NCBI GenBank assembly: GCA_944323685.1
Contig: CALUTJ010000018.1
Location: 1 to 56,034, forward strand
Source: Candidatus Gastranaerophilales bacterium
GTDB lineage: Bacteria > Cyanobacteriota > Vampirovibrionia > Gastranaerophilales > Gastranaerophilaceae
Reading direction: 5' to 3'
Length of the DNA stretch: 56,034 bases
The notes beneath the pieces were generated by a model. It saw nothing but the letters and a program-made list of their open reading frames with translations, searched no databases and was not told the DNA's origin. Of the stretch, positions 16,699 to 25,146 are shown one piece after another (within the stretch, counting starts at the first letter, position 1; every line of letters starts with the position of its first letter). The position numbers and the translations under genes were made by a program.

Positions 16699-17853
16699 AT
16701 GCAAAATACCGGTATTAAAGAAAAAGAATTATTGCAGCAATTCTTTCAAGATAAGAGAGTAAAAAAATTACAACAGACTATTTCAGAATTAAGAAAAAAT
16801 GAAAATGAAAAATTTAATATTTTCAAAATTTTAAAGCTGGATAAATACGAAATTCGCCATTCAAATTTCTTAGCTTGGCTGTTAAATCCGAAAGGAAGTC
16901 ATAACTTGGGAGATACTTTTTTTAAACAGTTCTTTCAAGTAGCACTAAACGAAAATGTAGAAGATATTAATACCTCTGATATCAGAATAGAAACTGAATA
17001 TCCTGCTAATGTCGAGGATACGACACGTCGTATAGATATTCTTATCTATTCTGTCCAAACCCCTGAGTTTGTATGTGTGATTGAAAATAAATACGGTACA
17101 GAAGAACACACTGGTCAGTGTCAAGCTTATAAAACTTTTATAGAAAAATATTCAAAGTTTCGGAATTATTCCAGAAAAATTTATATATTTTTAGATTTAA
17201 ATGTACCTACAGATGAACAATTAGATAAAAAATTGCAAGGATATAAACCGATTACCTACAGAGATATATTTTATATTTTGTCGGAAATGCAACAAAATTT
17301 AGGTCAGTATAACTACACAGGTGAGACAATTAAACAATATACGGAAATTATCAAGGAGAATTATACTATGATTGATAAAGAAATAAAAAAACAATATCGA
17401 ATAATTTACGATACCTACAAAGAGGTATTTGATATTTTTGAAGAATATCAAAAAGAATTTTTAAACGATATTTTTGAAATAATGAAAAGTGTAGTTGGTT
17501 GTAAAACAATAAAATTAAAGATGTTAGAAAAGGAGCCTTTAATAAACTACATAGACAAAAATAAAATTAGCTGTGGTGTTCGCTTCGTGCCAGACGAAAT
17601 TGATATTCCTGAATCTAATAACCTTTCTTATCTTTTCCCATTTTTCTTTCTTGAATATAATAAAGAGTTAACGCTATCTATTTGTACAACGTTTGATTTT
17701 AAAAAATGTACAGTAGAGGGGGAAATAATTACAATAGACATAAAAAACAAATCAAATGAAGAGATACAAAATGCCATATTAGATGCAATTGACTCCTTAA
17801 AAGATAGAATACTATCAATTTATAAAGTATCAAAAATTAATATTAAAAATTAG
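16699..17853 (+). CDS. PD-(D/E)XK nuclease superfamily protein (PDDEXK_4-like)
   Basis: A 384-residue protein whose N-terminal half carries the restriction-endonuclease fold: a conserved HSNFLAWLLNP segment (residues 54-63), then RRIDILI (Asp113), VCVIENK (Glu129-x-Lys131) and a following Gln in QCQAY. Order and spacing match the family often annotated as PD-(D/E)XK nuclease with defence-like neighbours. The C-terminal half (about 230-384) is helical and unassigned. A/T-rich codon use and its position downstream of tRNA-Asn point to acquired DNA. A DNA target and a defence role are inference. Ribosome binding site AAAGAAG is present. Confidence 0.82.
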   Translation: MQNTGIKEKELLQQFFQDKRVKKLQQTISELRKNENEKFNIFKILKLDKYEIRHSNFLAWLLNPKGSHNLGDTFFKQFFQVALNENVEDINTSDIRIETEYPANVEDTTRRIDILIYSVQTPEFVCVIENKYGTEEHTGQCQAYKTFIEKYSKFRNYSRKIYIFLDLNVPTDEQLDKKLQGYKPITYRDIFYILSEMQQNLGQYNYTGETIKQYTEIIKENYTMIDKEIKKQYRIIYDTYKEVFDIFEEYQKEFLNDIFEIMKSVVGCKTIKLKMLEKEPLINYIDKNKISCGVRFVPDEIDIPESNNLSYLFPFFFLEYNKELTLSICTTFDFKKCTVEGEIITIDIKNKSNEEIQNAILDAIDSLKDRILSIYKVSKINIKN

Positions 17854-17918
17854 ATGAAAATAAGATTTAATTGTAAGACTGTCAATTCAAAATAATAGTT
17901 AGGGTGAGAATTATAAAC

Positions 17919-18308
17919 ATGTCAAAAGAAGTCAACGATTATTATGCTAAATATTTCAAAGACTGGTTGTTTTTACAGCATATAGACATTAAAACAGCCT
18001 TAGAGATGATTAAGAAAAAATCAGAGACTGAAATCAGGGAAATAATCGGTCTATCATACAACGAAATTGAAAGTTTACCTGCAAAATATGATATTGAATT
18101 AACCGACCCATTATCATGCGAGCTTAAGGGAGGAACAAAACTGACAGAAAGAGAAAAAGAATTTTTTGCTCTGGTAAAAAGCGGTTGTAGCCTTGAAGAA
18201 ATCTCCGCAAAATTAATGTGCTCTCAAAATGTAGTAAAAACAACTATAAAGATATTTATCGCAAAATCACTTATAGGATTGTATCCGGACTTAAAAGAAA
18301 GGTTTTAA
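17919..18308 (+). CDS. LuxR-type helix-turn-helix protein, 129 aa
   Basis: The C-terminal part (about residues 75-125) begins LTEREKEFFALVKSGCSLEEI and has the LuxR/GerE-type HTH pattern (SLEEISAKLMCSQNVVKTTI). The N-terminal part (about 1-70) is helical and unassigned. The ATG at 17919 is preferred over the GTG at 17904 because AGGGTGAG lies at a usable distance upstream. It follows the nuclease gene by 65 bp on the same strand and may regulate it; the palindrome at 16498 is a possible target. Confidence 0.72.
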   Translation: MSKEVNDYYAKYFKDWLFLQHIDIKTALEMIKKKSETEIREIIGLSYNEIESLPAKYDIELTDPLSCELKGGTKLTEREKEFFALVKSGCSLEEISAKLMCSQNVVKTTIKIFIAKSLIGLYPDLKERF

Positions 18309-18402
18309 TAACGAAAATACACAAAAATTTGATATCCACCCTCCCATTTTAAAATCTGATGCAGCTATTAGGATATTTATTTTGTACTATACTGTCTTAG
18401 AC

Positions 18403-18431
18403 TTGACAAGCGTGAGGTTGTAGTAAATAAT
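18403..18431 (+). promoter_or_regulatory. Strong promoter for a small RNA
   Basis: TTGACA (18403-18408), a 17-bp spacer and AATAAT (18426-18431). It points at the short transcript ending at the terminator at 18483-18515; no ORF follows in this direction. Confidence 0.7.
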
Positions 18432-18438
18432 GTAAATA

Positions 18439-18515
18439 CAGGGTGGCAGTTTACCAGACTGCCTGATACATTGAGAAGACTGCGGCTCTTATCTATTTAG
18501 GTGAGAGCCGTTTTT
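18439..18515 (+). ncRNA. Small RNA, candidate antitoxin of a type I toxin-antitoxin pair
   Basis: About 77 nt between the strong promoter at 18403-18431 and a rho-independent terminator. It contains a GGCAGT/ACTGCC hairpin. Its 3' end runs antisense across the last nine codons of the short hydrophobic peptide gene on the minus strand, so the two RNAs are convergent and complementary, as in the Fst/par RNAII-RNAI arrangement. The start and end are predicted, not mapped. Confidence 0.55.
18483..18515 (+). terminator. Rho-independent terminator of the small RNA
   Basis: Arms CGGCTCT (18483-18489) and AGAGCCG (18504-18510) followed by TTTTT. The stem also covers the 3' end of the minus-strand peptide gene, but there is no T run for that strand. 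Confidence 0.8.
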
Positions 18516-18569
18516 CAATATGAATAGAATCAATAACACTAGTATTAGAGTTAGATTGATGTTTTCCAT
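18489..18569 (-). CDS. Short hydrophobic peptide, candidate Fst-like type I toxin (26 aa)
   Basis: The open frame from 18569 encodes 26 residues: a polar start (MENINLT), an uninterrupted hydrophobic helix of Leu/Ile/Val/Phe (about residues 6-18, LILVLLILFIL) and a polar, basic tail ending in NR. GAAAGGGGG precedes the ATG at normal distance, so it should be translated. Size, layout and the convergent small RNA match membrane-acting type I toxins of the Fst/Ldr or holin-like kind. A hairpin (CCAACC/GGTTGG) in the upstream leader could hide the ribosome binding site. Toxicity is inferred. Confidence 0.55.
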   Translation of the reverse strand: MENINLTLILVLLILFILKNGSHLNR

Positions 18570-18691
18570 ATCAGCCCCCTTTCTAGCGGGAACCAACCCG
18601 AAGACTACGTTATAATTGTAGGTTGGATTCAATTAGAAAAGGTACCTTTTAACCCTGTAGGCTTATTTTACTATAACCTGCTTTGTGGTGT

Positions 18692-18898
18692 CTATTTTTC
18701 AATGTCTAACGATGATATATCAACAACTTTGTCGCTATAACTGTAATCAATTTCAATCAAATCAAGTTCATCAATAACGGATGCAGCTTCAATCTGTTGT
18801 TTATTTTGCAAATACTTGCTTGTCCACATAACGCCGTTGTCCGCTATTATACTTGCAAACAAGAGCATTGCCCCCTGTTTACCGATTAATATATTAGG
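18692..18898 (-). pseudogene. Truncated gene fragment (C-terminal 68 codons)
   Basis: An open stretch of 68 codons plus stop on the minus strand. It reads as sensible protein (for example GKQGAMLLFASIIADNG, then an acidic tail IDELDLIEIDYSYSDK). An ATG at 18868 would give 58 residues. Upstream it runs into a TGA exactly where the tRNA-side repeat unit begins (18899), so it is most likely the 3' remnant of a larger gene cut by the repeat. No family recognised. Confidence 0.4.
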
Positions 18899-19061
18899 TC
18901 ATCTTTCGTATTTGTCTCCTCGGGTGAAGGACTCCGTTGGCGTAGCAGCAAAACGATTGAATATCGTTTTGCGTGTTGTATGTATAAAAAATGAAGAATA
19001 ATCTAAAGCCAATGGAGGGAAGAACCTGCGAGGATTGCTGCGCAATCCGAGTCGGTGAGAG
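18899..19061. repeat. tRNA-side tandem repeat unit 1
   Basis: Unit shared with 19221-19383 at a period of 322 bp. It starts with TCATCTTT, contains CTCCTCGGGTG (the reverse complement of the tRNA-Asn 3' end), a palindrome with arms AAAACGAT/ATCGTTTT, a second with arms GGATTGC/GCAATCC around a 3-nt loop (19032-19048), and ends GAGTCGGTGAGAG. The interval up to unit 2 also holds GTCAC/GTGAC and GATTTGC/GCAAATC hairpins. Confidence 0.8.
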
Positions 19062-19204
19062 AGGATTTTGGCAAGTGCGCCGTGTCACGAAGTGACCCAG
19101 CACGCCCTGTGTAAAAGTTCGACGAAGTGGGATTTGCGTAAGCAAATCTTAACGTAGTGCAAGAACTTTAAACTGCAAATAATCCGATAACTAAAAAGCA
19201 TAAA

Positions 19205-19230
19205 AAAAGATGACCTAAATCATCTTTTTT
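19205..19230. terminator. Rho-independent terminator between tRNA-side units
   Basis: Arms AAAAGATGA and TCATCTTTT with a 6-nt loop and T/A runs on both sides. Its right half forms the beginning of repeat unit 2, and half of it is also seen at the start of unit 1. Confidence 0.7.
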
Positions 19231-19383
19231 AAAATGGCTCCTCGGGTGAAGGACTCCGTTGGCGTAGCAGCAAAACGATTGAATATCGTTTTGCGTGTTG
19301 TATGTATAAAAAATGAAGAATAATCTAAAGCCAATGGAGGGAAGAACCTGCGAGGATTGCTGTGCAATCCGAGTCGGTGAGAG
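19221..19383. repeat. tRNA-side tandem repeat unit 2
   Basis: Nearly identical to unit 1 over about 160 bp. At 19233-19248 it shares 16 consecutive bases with the sequence at the 3' edge of the intact tRNA-Asn gene (from 19438), and the match continues with a 2-nt gap into the T-arm (GGACTC). It therefore looks like a duplicated or relic tRNA 3' end. Confidence 0.8.
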
Positions 19384-19403
19384 TCCCTTTCATAAATCTT
19401 GGC

Positions 19404-19438
19404 ACAAAAAAAGAAGGCTCAATGCCTTCTTTTTTTTA
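19404..19438 (-). terminator. Terminator of tRNA-Asn
   Basis: Arms AAAAAAGAAGGC and GCCTTCTTTTTT with a 5-nt loop, placed directly downstream of the tRNA 3' end on the minus strand. Confidence 0.8.
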
Positions 19439-19439
19439 A

Positions 19440-19514
<75 letters not shown>

Positions 19515-19734
19515 ATATCTCAGCGGTCTTAACTGACCTTGTAGAATTATTATAACAAGACAATATTTTTTGTAAACACTTTTTTCTTATTTTGCTAAAA
19601 ATTCTTAAAATGCTTGTGTATATTGATTTTTCTGTGATTGTAAACTAATATTAACACCATGCCCGCATAAAAAAGCAATTTTCATGCCGATATATACTTT
19701 ATATATATGTAAGAGAAATTAAGAGAGTAAATTT

Positions 19735-19800
19735 ATGAGAGCATTATTAGTAAGATTTTTAAACAGAAATAAAAGATTCAGCCCCGCTGATTTAATTTAA
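19735..19800 (+). CDS. Possible tiny basic peptide, 21 aa
   Basis: An ATG with an upstream AGAGAG at usable distance opens 21 codons rich in Arg/Leu/Phe (MRALLVRFLNRNKRF, then SPADLI). It sits 54 bp before the DUF3137-like gene and could be a leader peptide. Only the ribosome binding site supports it. Confidence 0.3.
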   Translation: MRALLVRFLNRNKRFSPADLI

Positions 19801-19853
19801 TAATATAAACTGATGATTTTAATATAAAAGAATGCCGCTATAATTCATATATT

Positions 19854-21017
19854 ATGAGCGGTTTAAATTATTTAAACAAATCTAAAAGAATGCTGCTTGA
19901 GGAATTTCAGCAGTTTTTTTATAAACAGGCAGCGCCTTTGCTTCCCGATTATGAGGCAAAACGCGGCAATGCAAAGATAAACCTTTATGCAAGTAATGCT
20001 ATTTTATTGGGGTTTGTTTTGCTGATACTTTTTAATGCGTTTAAAATTTGTCTGATTGCCGGCTGTGTTTGTATCGTAGGCGGCGCATTAGTTGTAGTGC
20101 TGTCCAACCCGGGCAAAAAAAATGTTCAGGTGGTTTCCGATTATGAAATCACCCTTAAAAATAAATTAATGCCTTCGTTTTTGTCGATTTTCGGCAATTT
20201 TAAGTGGGAAAAATACATTCCGTCTGACTTTAAGAAAGTACTGAAGGAGTTCAGAACTTTAAGAATTTTCCCTGTTACACATTACATGGCATTTGATGAC
20301 ATAATAAGCGGCGAATACGGCGGAGTAAATTTAAAACTGCTTGAGGTCAGAACCGGTTTCAGGGCAATAGATATGGTGAGCATCGTTGTGCTGACCGTGG
20401 TTGCCTCTGTGTCTTTTTCTATCTACTTTACGGTTGTTTTTGCGATAAACTTTGCTATCGTCAGTATTTTGGCAACGTTTAATAAAGAGTTGTCAGTAAT
20501 TTTATTTTTCATTTTCTTGCTTATTACTCTCCTGTTACCGGTTGTATTTGTGATTGGTTATTGCATTTATACATCTTCTTCAAGATTTCTTGTTGCGGAA
20601 TTTGATATGCCTAAAAACTTCAGCGGCAGCACCTGCGTGTATGAAAAGGCCGGTTCAGCTAAAAAACTGATATTTAAAAAGAAAACAGGCATGCAGCCCG
20701 TAAATCTGGAAGATGTTAAATTCAGTGCGCTATATAATATTTATTCCACAGACCAGATAGAAGCAAGATATCTTTTGACTACGGCTTTTATGGAAAGATT
20801 TTTAAATATAAAAACGGCATTCAAGGCTGAGTATATAAGGGCTGAGTTTTTCCGGAATAAATTGATTCTTGTTATCGGTGTAAATAAAGACCTTTTTGCA
20901 ATGGGCAGTATTTCTAAAAAAACTACAGGCAAAACCTTTGTGGAACTTTTTGAAGAACTTTACTCGGTGTTGTCTCTTATAGACGAATTAAAATTGAATC
21001 AAAAAACAGGGTTGTAA
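19854..21017 (+). CDS. DUF3137-like membrane protein, 387 aa
   Basis: The protein has a first pair of membrane helices (about residues 48-87), a soluble segment containing MAFDDIISGEYGGVNLKLLEVR (about 143-165), and a second set of two helices (about 176-240), followed by a soluble C-terminal domain (about 250-387). This order, with the F-D-D-x-I-x-G-x-Y-x-G motif, resembles DUF3137 proteins, whose function is unknown. TATAAT ends 9 bp before the ATG and no ribosome binding site is present, so the mRNA is probably leaderless. It converges with mutS2 and the stops are 2 bp apart. Confidence 0.7.
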   Translation: MSGLNYLNKSKRMLLEEFQQFFYKQAAPLLPDYEAKRGNAKINLYASNAILLGFVLLILFNAFKICLIAGCVCIVGGALVVVLSNPGKKNVQVVSDYEITLKNKLMPSFLSIFGNFKWEKYIPSDFKKVLKEFRTLRIFPVTHYMAFDDIISGEYGGVNLKLLEVRTGFRAIDMVSIVVLTVVASVSFSIYFTVVFAINFAIVSILATFNKELSVILFFIFLLITLLLPVVFVIGYCIYTSSSRFLVAEFDMPKNFSGSTCVYEKAGSAKKLIFKKKTGMQPVNLEDVKFSALYNIYSTDQIEARYLLTTAFMERFLNIKTAFKAEYIRAEFFRNKLILVIGVNKDLFAMGSISKKTTGKTFVELFEELYSVLSLIDELKLNQKTGL

Positions 21018-21019
21018 TT

Positions 21020-23392
21020 TTAGTTTAAATCTACAATAGTGACCCCGTTGCCGCCTTCAGTATCATCTCCCTGACGGAATTTTGCAACGTAAGGCGAATC
21101 GCTTAAGTAATCTCTGATAGCTGTTCTTAACTGGCCGGTACCGTGTCCGTGAACAATCTCCACATACGGAAGATTGACCATACTTGCTTTGTCTAAGAAC
21201 AAATCCAGCTCCGTAAGCGCATCGTCTGTCCTGTAACCTCGTAAATCAATTTTGGGTGACATATTTGTGCGCTGTATCGACACTTTGGAAGAGCTGATAA
21301 TTATTTTCTTTTTTATGATATCTTTCTGGCGTTTGAGGTTTTTAGCCAGTTTTTTCACGTTAATTGTAGATTTAAGCTGCCCCACAAGCACCTGAAGGTT
21401 TCCGTTTTTGTCGGGAAGTGATTCTATGACAACGTCCTGGTCTAAGCCTCTTATAATGGCTTTTGCGCCGATTTTTATATCTTCGGTTTTAAGCTCTTCG
21501 TATTTTACATCAACCTCTTCAAACTCTTTAGCCAGAGCTTGCGCTGCTTTAGAACCTTTTTGAGAAAGCTTTTTGTATGAGTTTATGGCGTTTTCTTTTG
21601 TTTTGTGGTGGTTGAGGTTTTCAAGCACCTTTTTTATCTGGCCTTTTGCCTCCTGCAAATTGTCCTCATAGCGGCGTTTGTAGTCCTTTAGCGTTTTTCT
21701 CTTTTGCGCGTTCAAATTTTCCAAAAGTTCTGTGTATTCTTTGTGTTTTGCTTCGGATTCGGCTTTCAGGGTTTGAGCTTCCTGTGTGAGTGTTTCAAGC
21801 TGCGAGTATTTTTCTTGCAGCTCGGTTAATATTTTTGATTCGTCCGTTCTTTCTTCCTGCTCATAATTTTGTTTTGCTTTTTCAATGATATCAGGGCTTA
21901 TGCCAAAATTTTGCGCAATCGCAAACGCGTTGGATACACCGGGGATACCTATTCTCAGTTTGTATGTGGGTTTCAGCGTCTGCGCGTCAAAATCAACGGA
22001 AGCGTTTTGAAACAACGGATTGTTAAAAGGCAGTGATTTTAACTCGTTAAAATGCGTTGTGATAAGAGAGAGTGCACCTTTTTCAACAAAAGTTTCCATT
22101 AACGCTTTAGCAAGGCTTGCACCCTCTTTAGGGTCGGTGCCCGCTGCTATTTCGTCTACCAGTATAAAGGTTTCAGAGTCTGCGTTGTCTAAAATTTCTT
22201 TAATGTTTTTAATGTGTGAGGAAAACGTTGATAAACTCTGCACAATGCTTTGTTCGTCACCGATTTCGGCAAAAAGTTTTTTAAAAGGGTAAACTTTGGC
22301 GCTGAAACATGGTATATGCAGCCCTGCGCGCGTCATTGCAACCGCGAGTGCTACTGTTTTTAATACGACCGTTTTTCCGCCTGCGTTTGAACCCGTGATT
22401 ATAACGGATTTAAACGGATTGCCTATGGAAAAATCGTTTTCTATAACTTTATCAAGTATGGAAAGTAATACAGGATTTTTCATCGCTTTCAGCTCAATGA
22501 CAGGCTCCTGCGCAATTTCAGGCTCGCAGGCATCTATGCTGGCAGAATATTTTGCTTTTGCAAATATAAAATCAAGCTCTGTTAAGGTTTCAAAAGACGA
22601 TTTTATTTCACCGCAGTGCTCGCAAAGAAGATATGAAAGCTCTTTTAAAATTCTTTGAATTTCCGCTTCTATCGAAATTTCAATTTCTCTCAGCTTGTTG
22701 TTTAACCCTACAATCTGCTTCGGCTCGATAAAATAAGTCTGACCTGATTGGGAAATATCGTGCACAATGCCCTGTACTTTGTTTTTCGCTTCCGACCTTA
22801 CCTGAAACACAATCCTGTTGTCGCGAAGGGTGTATACGGAATCTTGCAGATAAGAAGTAAAATCCGAACTGCGCATTAAATCCGCAACCGTGTTTTTTAT
22901 GTTTTCAGTTGTGTCTCGTTGTGACTGAAACAGGGATTTTAGTTCTGGAGTGGCCGTTTCTTTAATATTAAAAGCCGTATCAAAAATTTCTTCTATTCTT
23001 GCCTGAATATCCGGAAGCGGATAAAGTCCGTGTACAAGGTTAAACAAATCCGGTTCAGTCTGTGCGTATTTATGCAGAAATGAAGAAAATTTTCCGGCTG
23101 AGATTAGAACACTGTTTACGTTTTTAATATCTTCAACCGAGAGCGTAATTTTATTTTTTAAGATACCGAGAGTTTCTGTTATATCGGGAAGATTTTCTGT
23201 AGGGACAGCGTTTACGCTCAAACGGTAAGCGTTTTGAGCCTGTGTTGTCAGCTTTTGATTAAGTATAATTTTTTTTATATCATTTTCGGGCAGTGCGTTT
23301 AGACAGCGCCTTTTGCCTGCGCTGCTCAATGCAAAACCGCTGAGGATATTCAAAACCTTGTCAAATTCAATTGTTGTTAACGCTTTATCCAC
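21020..23392 (-). CDS. mutS2: MutS2 / RqcU ATPase with Smr domain
   Basis: A 790-residue MutS2: N-terminal core and clamp helices (about 1-300), the ABC-type ATPase with P-loop GSNAGGKT (334-341) and VDEIAAGTDPKEGASLA (Walker B/signature), a long coiled coil (about 505-650), and a C-terminal Smr endonuclease domain (about 710-790) with DLRG and HGHGTGQLR. The mismatch-recognition domain of MutS is absent, as normal for this family. It acts in recombination control and, in some bacteria, in rescue of collided ribosomes. Confidence 0.96.
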   Translation of the reverse strand: MDKALTTIEFDKVLNILSGFALSSAGKRRCLNALPENDIKKIILNQKLTTQAQNAYRLSVNAVPTENLPDITETLGILKNKITLSVEDIKNVNSVLISAGKFSSFLHKYAQTEPDLFNLVHGLYPLPDIQARIEEIFDTAFNIKETATPELKSLFQSQRDTTENIKNTVADLMRSSDFTSYLQDSVYTLRDNRIVFQVRSEAKNKVQGIVHDISQSGQTYFIEPKQIVGLNNKLREIEISIEAEIQRILKELSYLLCEHCGEIKSSFETLTELDFIFAKAKYSASIDACEPEIAQEPVIELKAMKNPVLLSILDKVIENDFSIGNPFKSVIITGSNAGGKTVVLKTVALAVAMTRAGLHIPCFSAKVYPFKKLFAEIGDEQSIVQSLSTFSSHIKNIKEILDNADSETFILVDEIAAGTDPKEGASLAKALMETFVEKGALSLITTHFNELKSLPFNNPLFQNASVDFDAQTLKPTYKLRIGIPGVSNAFAIAQNFGISPDIIEKAKQNYEQEERTDESKILTELQEKYSQLETLTQEAQTLKAESEAKHKEYTELLENLNAQKRKTLKDYKRRYEDNLQEAKGQIKKVLENLNHHKTKENAINSYKKLSQKGSKAAQALAKEFEEVDVKYEELKTEDIKIGAKAIIRGLDQDVVIESLPDKNGNLQVLVGQLKSTINVKKLAKNLKRQKDIIKKKIIISSSKVSIQRTNMSPKIDLRGYRTDDALTELDLFLDKASMVNLPYVEIVHGHGTGQLRTAIRDYLSDSPYVAKFRQGDDTEGGNGVTIVDLN

Positions 23393-23507
23393 ATTTAGAT
23401 TTTATCACAAAATTCTTGCAGCGCTCGAATTGTGTCAGCGCAATTAAACGGTGTTTTTTGTTTTTATATATATAGCATTAGTCGAAAAAATGAGTTAAAA
23501 TAATAAA

Positions 23508-23693
23508 ATGGACAACATATCAGATATTAAAGAGAAACTGGCACAAAAAAACAAAAACAGGGCAGATGAACAACAGGATATCAGCCCCGTAAAAACCGTG
23601 TCTAAGGCAACAAATCCTATTTTAAAAAAACTCATGCAGTTTAAAAACGATAATTTGTCCAAAAAATTTGATATCAATGACTTGTTAAGATAA
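23508..23693 (+). CDS. Small hypothetical protein, 61 aa
   Basis: A short hydrophilic, Lys-rich protein starting MDNISDIKEKLAQKNKNRAD. No family recognised. Its stop overlaps the start of the next gene by one base, so it is the first gene of a unit that continues into 23693 and prmC. No ribosome binding site; an AATAAT lies just before the ATG. Confidence 0.6.
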   Translation: MDNISDIKEKLAQKNKNRADEQQDISPVKTVSKATNPILKKLMQFKNDNLSKKFDINDLLR

Positions 23694-24196
23694 TGTACTA
23701 CTTAAAAAATACTCTTTTTGCGGATTTGACCAAAAATCAAAAATCGGCGTTGTTCGGTTTTATGAAAAGTTTTGTCAAAAAACATTCTCAAAAAAATTCC
23801 GGAGAAATTCTCACTCTTTTTATTGAAGATGAGATGTATTATTATGAACAGAAAAACCCGCACTTTGAATGGATTATACAGGAATTTGAAAAAGAAAGCT
23901 TTTTAAAAGAACTCACAAAACTCATAGACGAAAACAAAAAACAACTGCAAATAAAAGAAGCACAAAAACCTTTTTTGCAAAAACAAAAAGAACTGGCAAA
24001 ACAACAGCGCAAAAAAGCAGCGGAATTTAAAATGTCCAAACAGCCGCCCACTAAAAAACAGTTGTATTATTATGATATGCTTTGTAAAAAGTATAATATT
24101 ACTCAACAGAGCGTTGAAAATTTGTCGCGTCTTGATTTAAAAAACATGATAGGAAAAATTATAGATGAACACGATACGGGAATTGAAAAAATCTGA
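23693..24196 (+). CDS. Coiled-coil hypothetical protein, 167 aa
   Basis: No named family. Residues 1-70 form a compact helical part, 75-115 is a Lys/Gln-rich coiled coil, and the C-terminus (PTKKQLYYYDMLCKKYNI ... DLKNMIGKII, about 120-160) resembles the short helical motif found at the ends of some replication or helicase-accessory proteins. It overlaps the gene before it by 1 bp and prmC after it by 32 bp, so the three are translationally coupled. Confidence 0.65.
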   Translation: MYYLKNTLFADLTKNQKSALFGFMKSFVKKHSQKNSGEILTLFIEDEMYYYEQKNPHFEWIIQEFEKESFLKELTKLIDENKKQLQIKEAQKPFLQKQKELAKQQRKKAAEFKMSKQPPTKKQLYYYDMLCKKYNITQQSVENLSRLDLKNMIGKIIDEHDTGIEKI

Positions 24197-25022
24197 CTTG
24201 ATAAAAGCATATACAACGGCAGGTTTTTCAACGGAAACAGCCTCGGCCGAAATTGATTTTGCAATAGAAATAATCTGCGGCCTTACTCCTAAGGATTTGA
24301 TTATAGGTATAATGCCTTCACCAAAAGACATTCAAAAGCTTTATGACGTCGTTCAAACCCGTATTTCAACAAGGCAGCCCGTTGCGCAGATTCTCGGGTA
24401 TTCGTATTTTATGGGGTATAAATTTGAAGTTTCGATAAATACTCTTATACCCAGGCCGGAAACGGAATTGCTGGTGAGAAAAGCAGTTGAAATAATAAAA
24501 GATAATGATTTTAAACAGGTGCTGGATATAGGCACCGGCACGGGTTGTATTGCGTGTATGATTGCAAAAAATACGGGTGCTCAGGCTCTGGGGGTGGATA
24601 TTTCAAACGATGCTCTTAAAATTGCGCTTAACAATGCAATGCATCTTGATTTGATGAACAGAGCACTATTTAGAAAATCCGACCTGTTTTCTAAAATCCG
24701 TAAAGAAGAAAAGTTCGATTTGATTGTGTCAAACCCGCCTTATATCCCTTTGAGAGAAAAACCTCATCTTCAAACGGAAGTCAGAGAGTTCGAGCCGGAA
24801 ACGGCTTTGTTTACAAGTGATGAAAAGGGGCTTGAGTTTTATGAAAAAATAACTTCACGGGCGCGCAGTTTCTTAAATACAGGCGGTTACCTGCTTTTTG
24901 AGGCAGGTGATAAGCAGGCATGCGACATAAAAAATATAATGACAAATTATGGATTTAAACGCACTGAAATTTTAACCGATGTAAGTGGTATAATGCGTGT
25001 AGTGTCAGGTGTTGCTGAATAA
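24165..25022 (+). CDS. prmC: Release-factor glutamine N5-methyltransferase
   Basis: PrmC methylates the Gln of the GGQ motif in release factors RF1 and RF2, raising termination efficiency. The 285 residues have the helical N-terminal domain (about 1-75), PRPETE (97-102), the SAM motif DIGTGTGCIA (121-130) and the catalytic NPPY (190-193). No prfA lies nearby, unlike many genomes. The start overlaps the preceding gene by 32 bp. Confidence 0.93.
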   Translation: MNTIRELKKSDLIKAYTTAGFSTETASAEIDFAIEIICGLTPKDLIIGIMPSPKDIQKLYDVVQTRISTRQPVAQILGYSYFMGYKFEVSINTLIPRPETELLVRKAVEIIKDNDFKQVLDIGTGTGCIACMIAKNTGAQALGVDISNDALKIALNNAMHLDLMNRALFRKSDLFSKIRKEEKFDLIVSNPPYIPLREKPHLQTEVREFEPETALFTSDEKGLEFYEKITSRARSFLNTGGYLLFEAGDKQACDIKNIMTNYGFKRTEILTDVSGIMRVVSGVAE

Positions 25023-25034
25023 AAATAGTAATAC

Positions 25035-25063
25035 TTGATTTTTATTATTTAAACCTGTATAAT
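25035..25063 (+). promoter_or_regulatory. Promoter of the rubrerythrin gene
   Basis: TTGATT (25035-25040), a 17-bp spacer and a perfect TATAAT (25058-25063), about 84 bp before the start codon. Confidence 0.75.
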
Positions 25064-25077
25064 AATTTTATTAGGAA

Positions 25078-25090
25078 TTATTCTTAATAA
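25078..25090. promoter_or_regulatory. TTATT-ctt-AATAA palindrome, candidate peroxide/iron operator
   Basis: A 5-3-5 perfect inverted repeat lies within about 15-25 bp of the expected transcription start of the rubrerythrin gene. Its AT-rich palindromic form recalls Fur/PerR boxes, but it is shorter than the usual 7-1-7 site. Confidence 0.3.
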
Positions 25091-25146
25091 GGATTTAAGA
25101 AAATCCCGTAGTTAATAGTAAGGTATAAAAAGAAAAGAGGAAAATT

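Noticed and set aside
23508-24196. Considered naming the two genes before prmC after a release-factor or L31 operon
   Set aside because: Neither protein resembles RF1 or ribosomal protein L31; position alone does not support a name.
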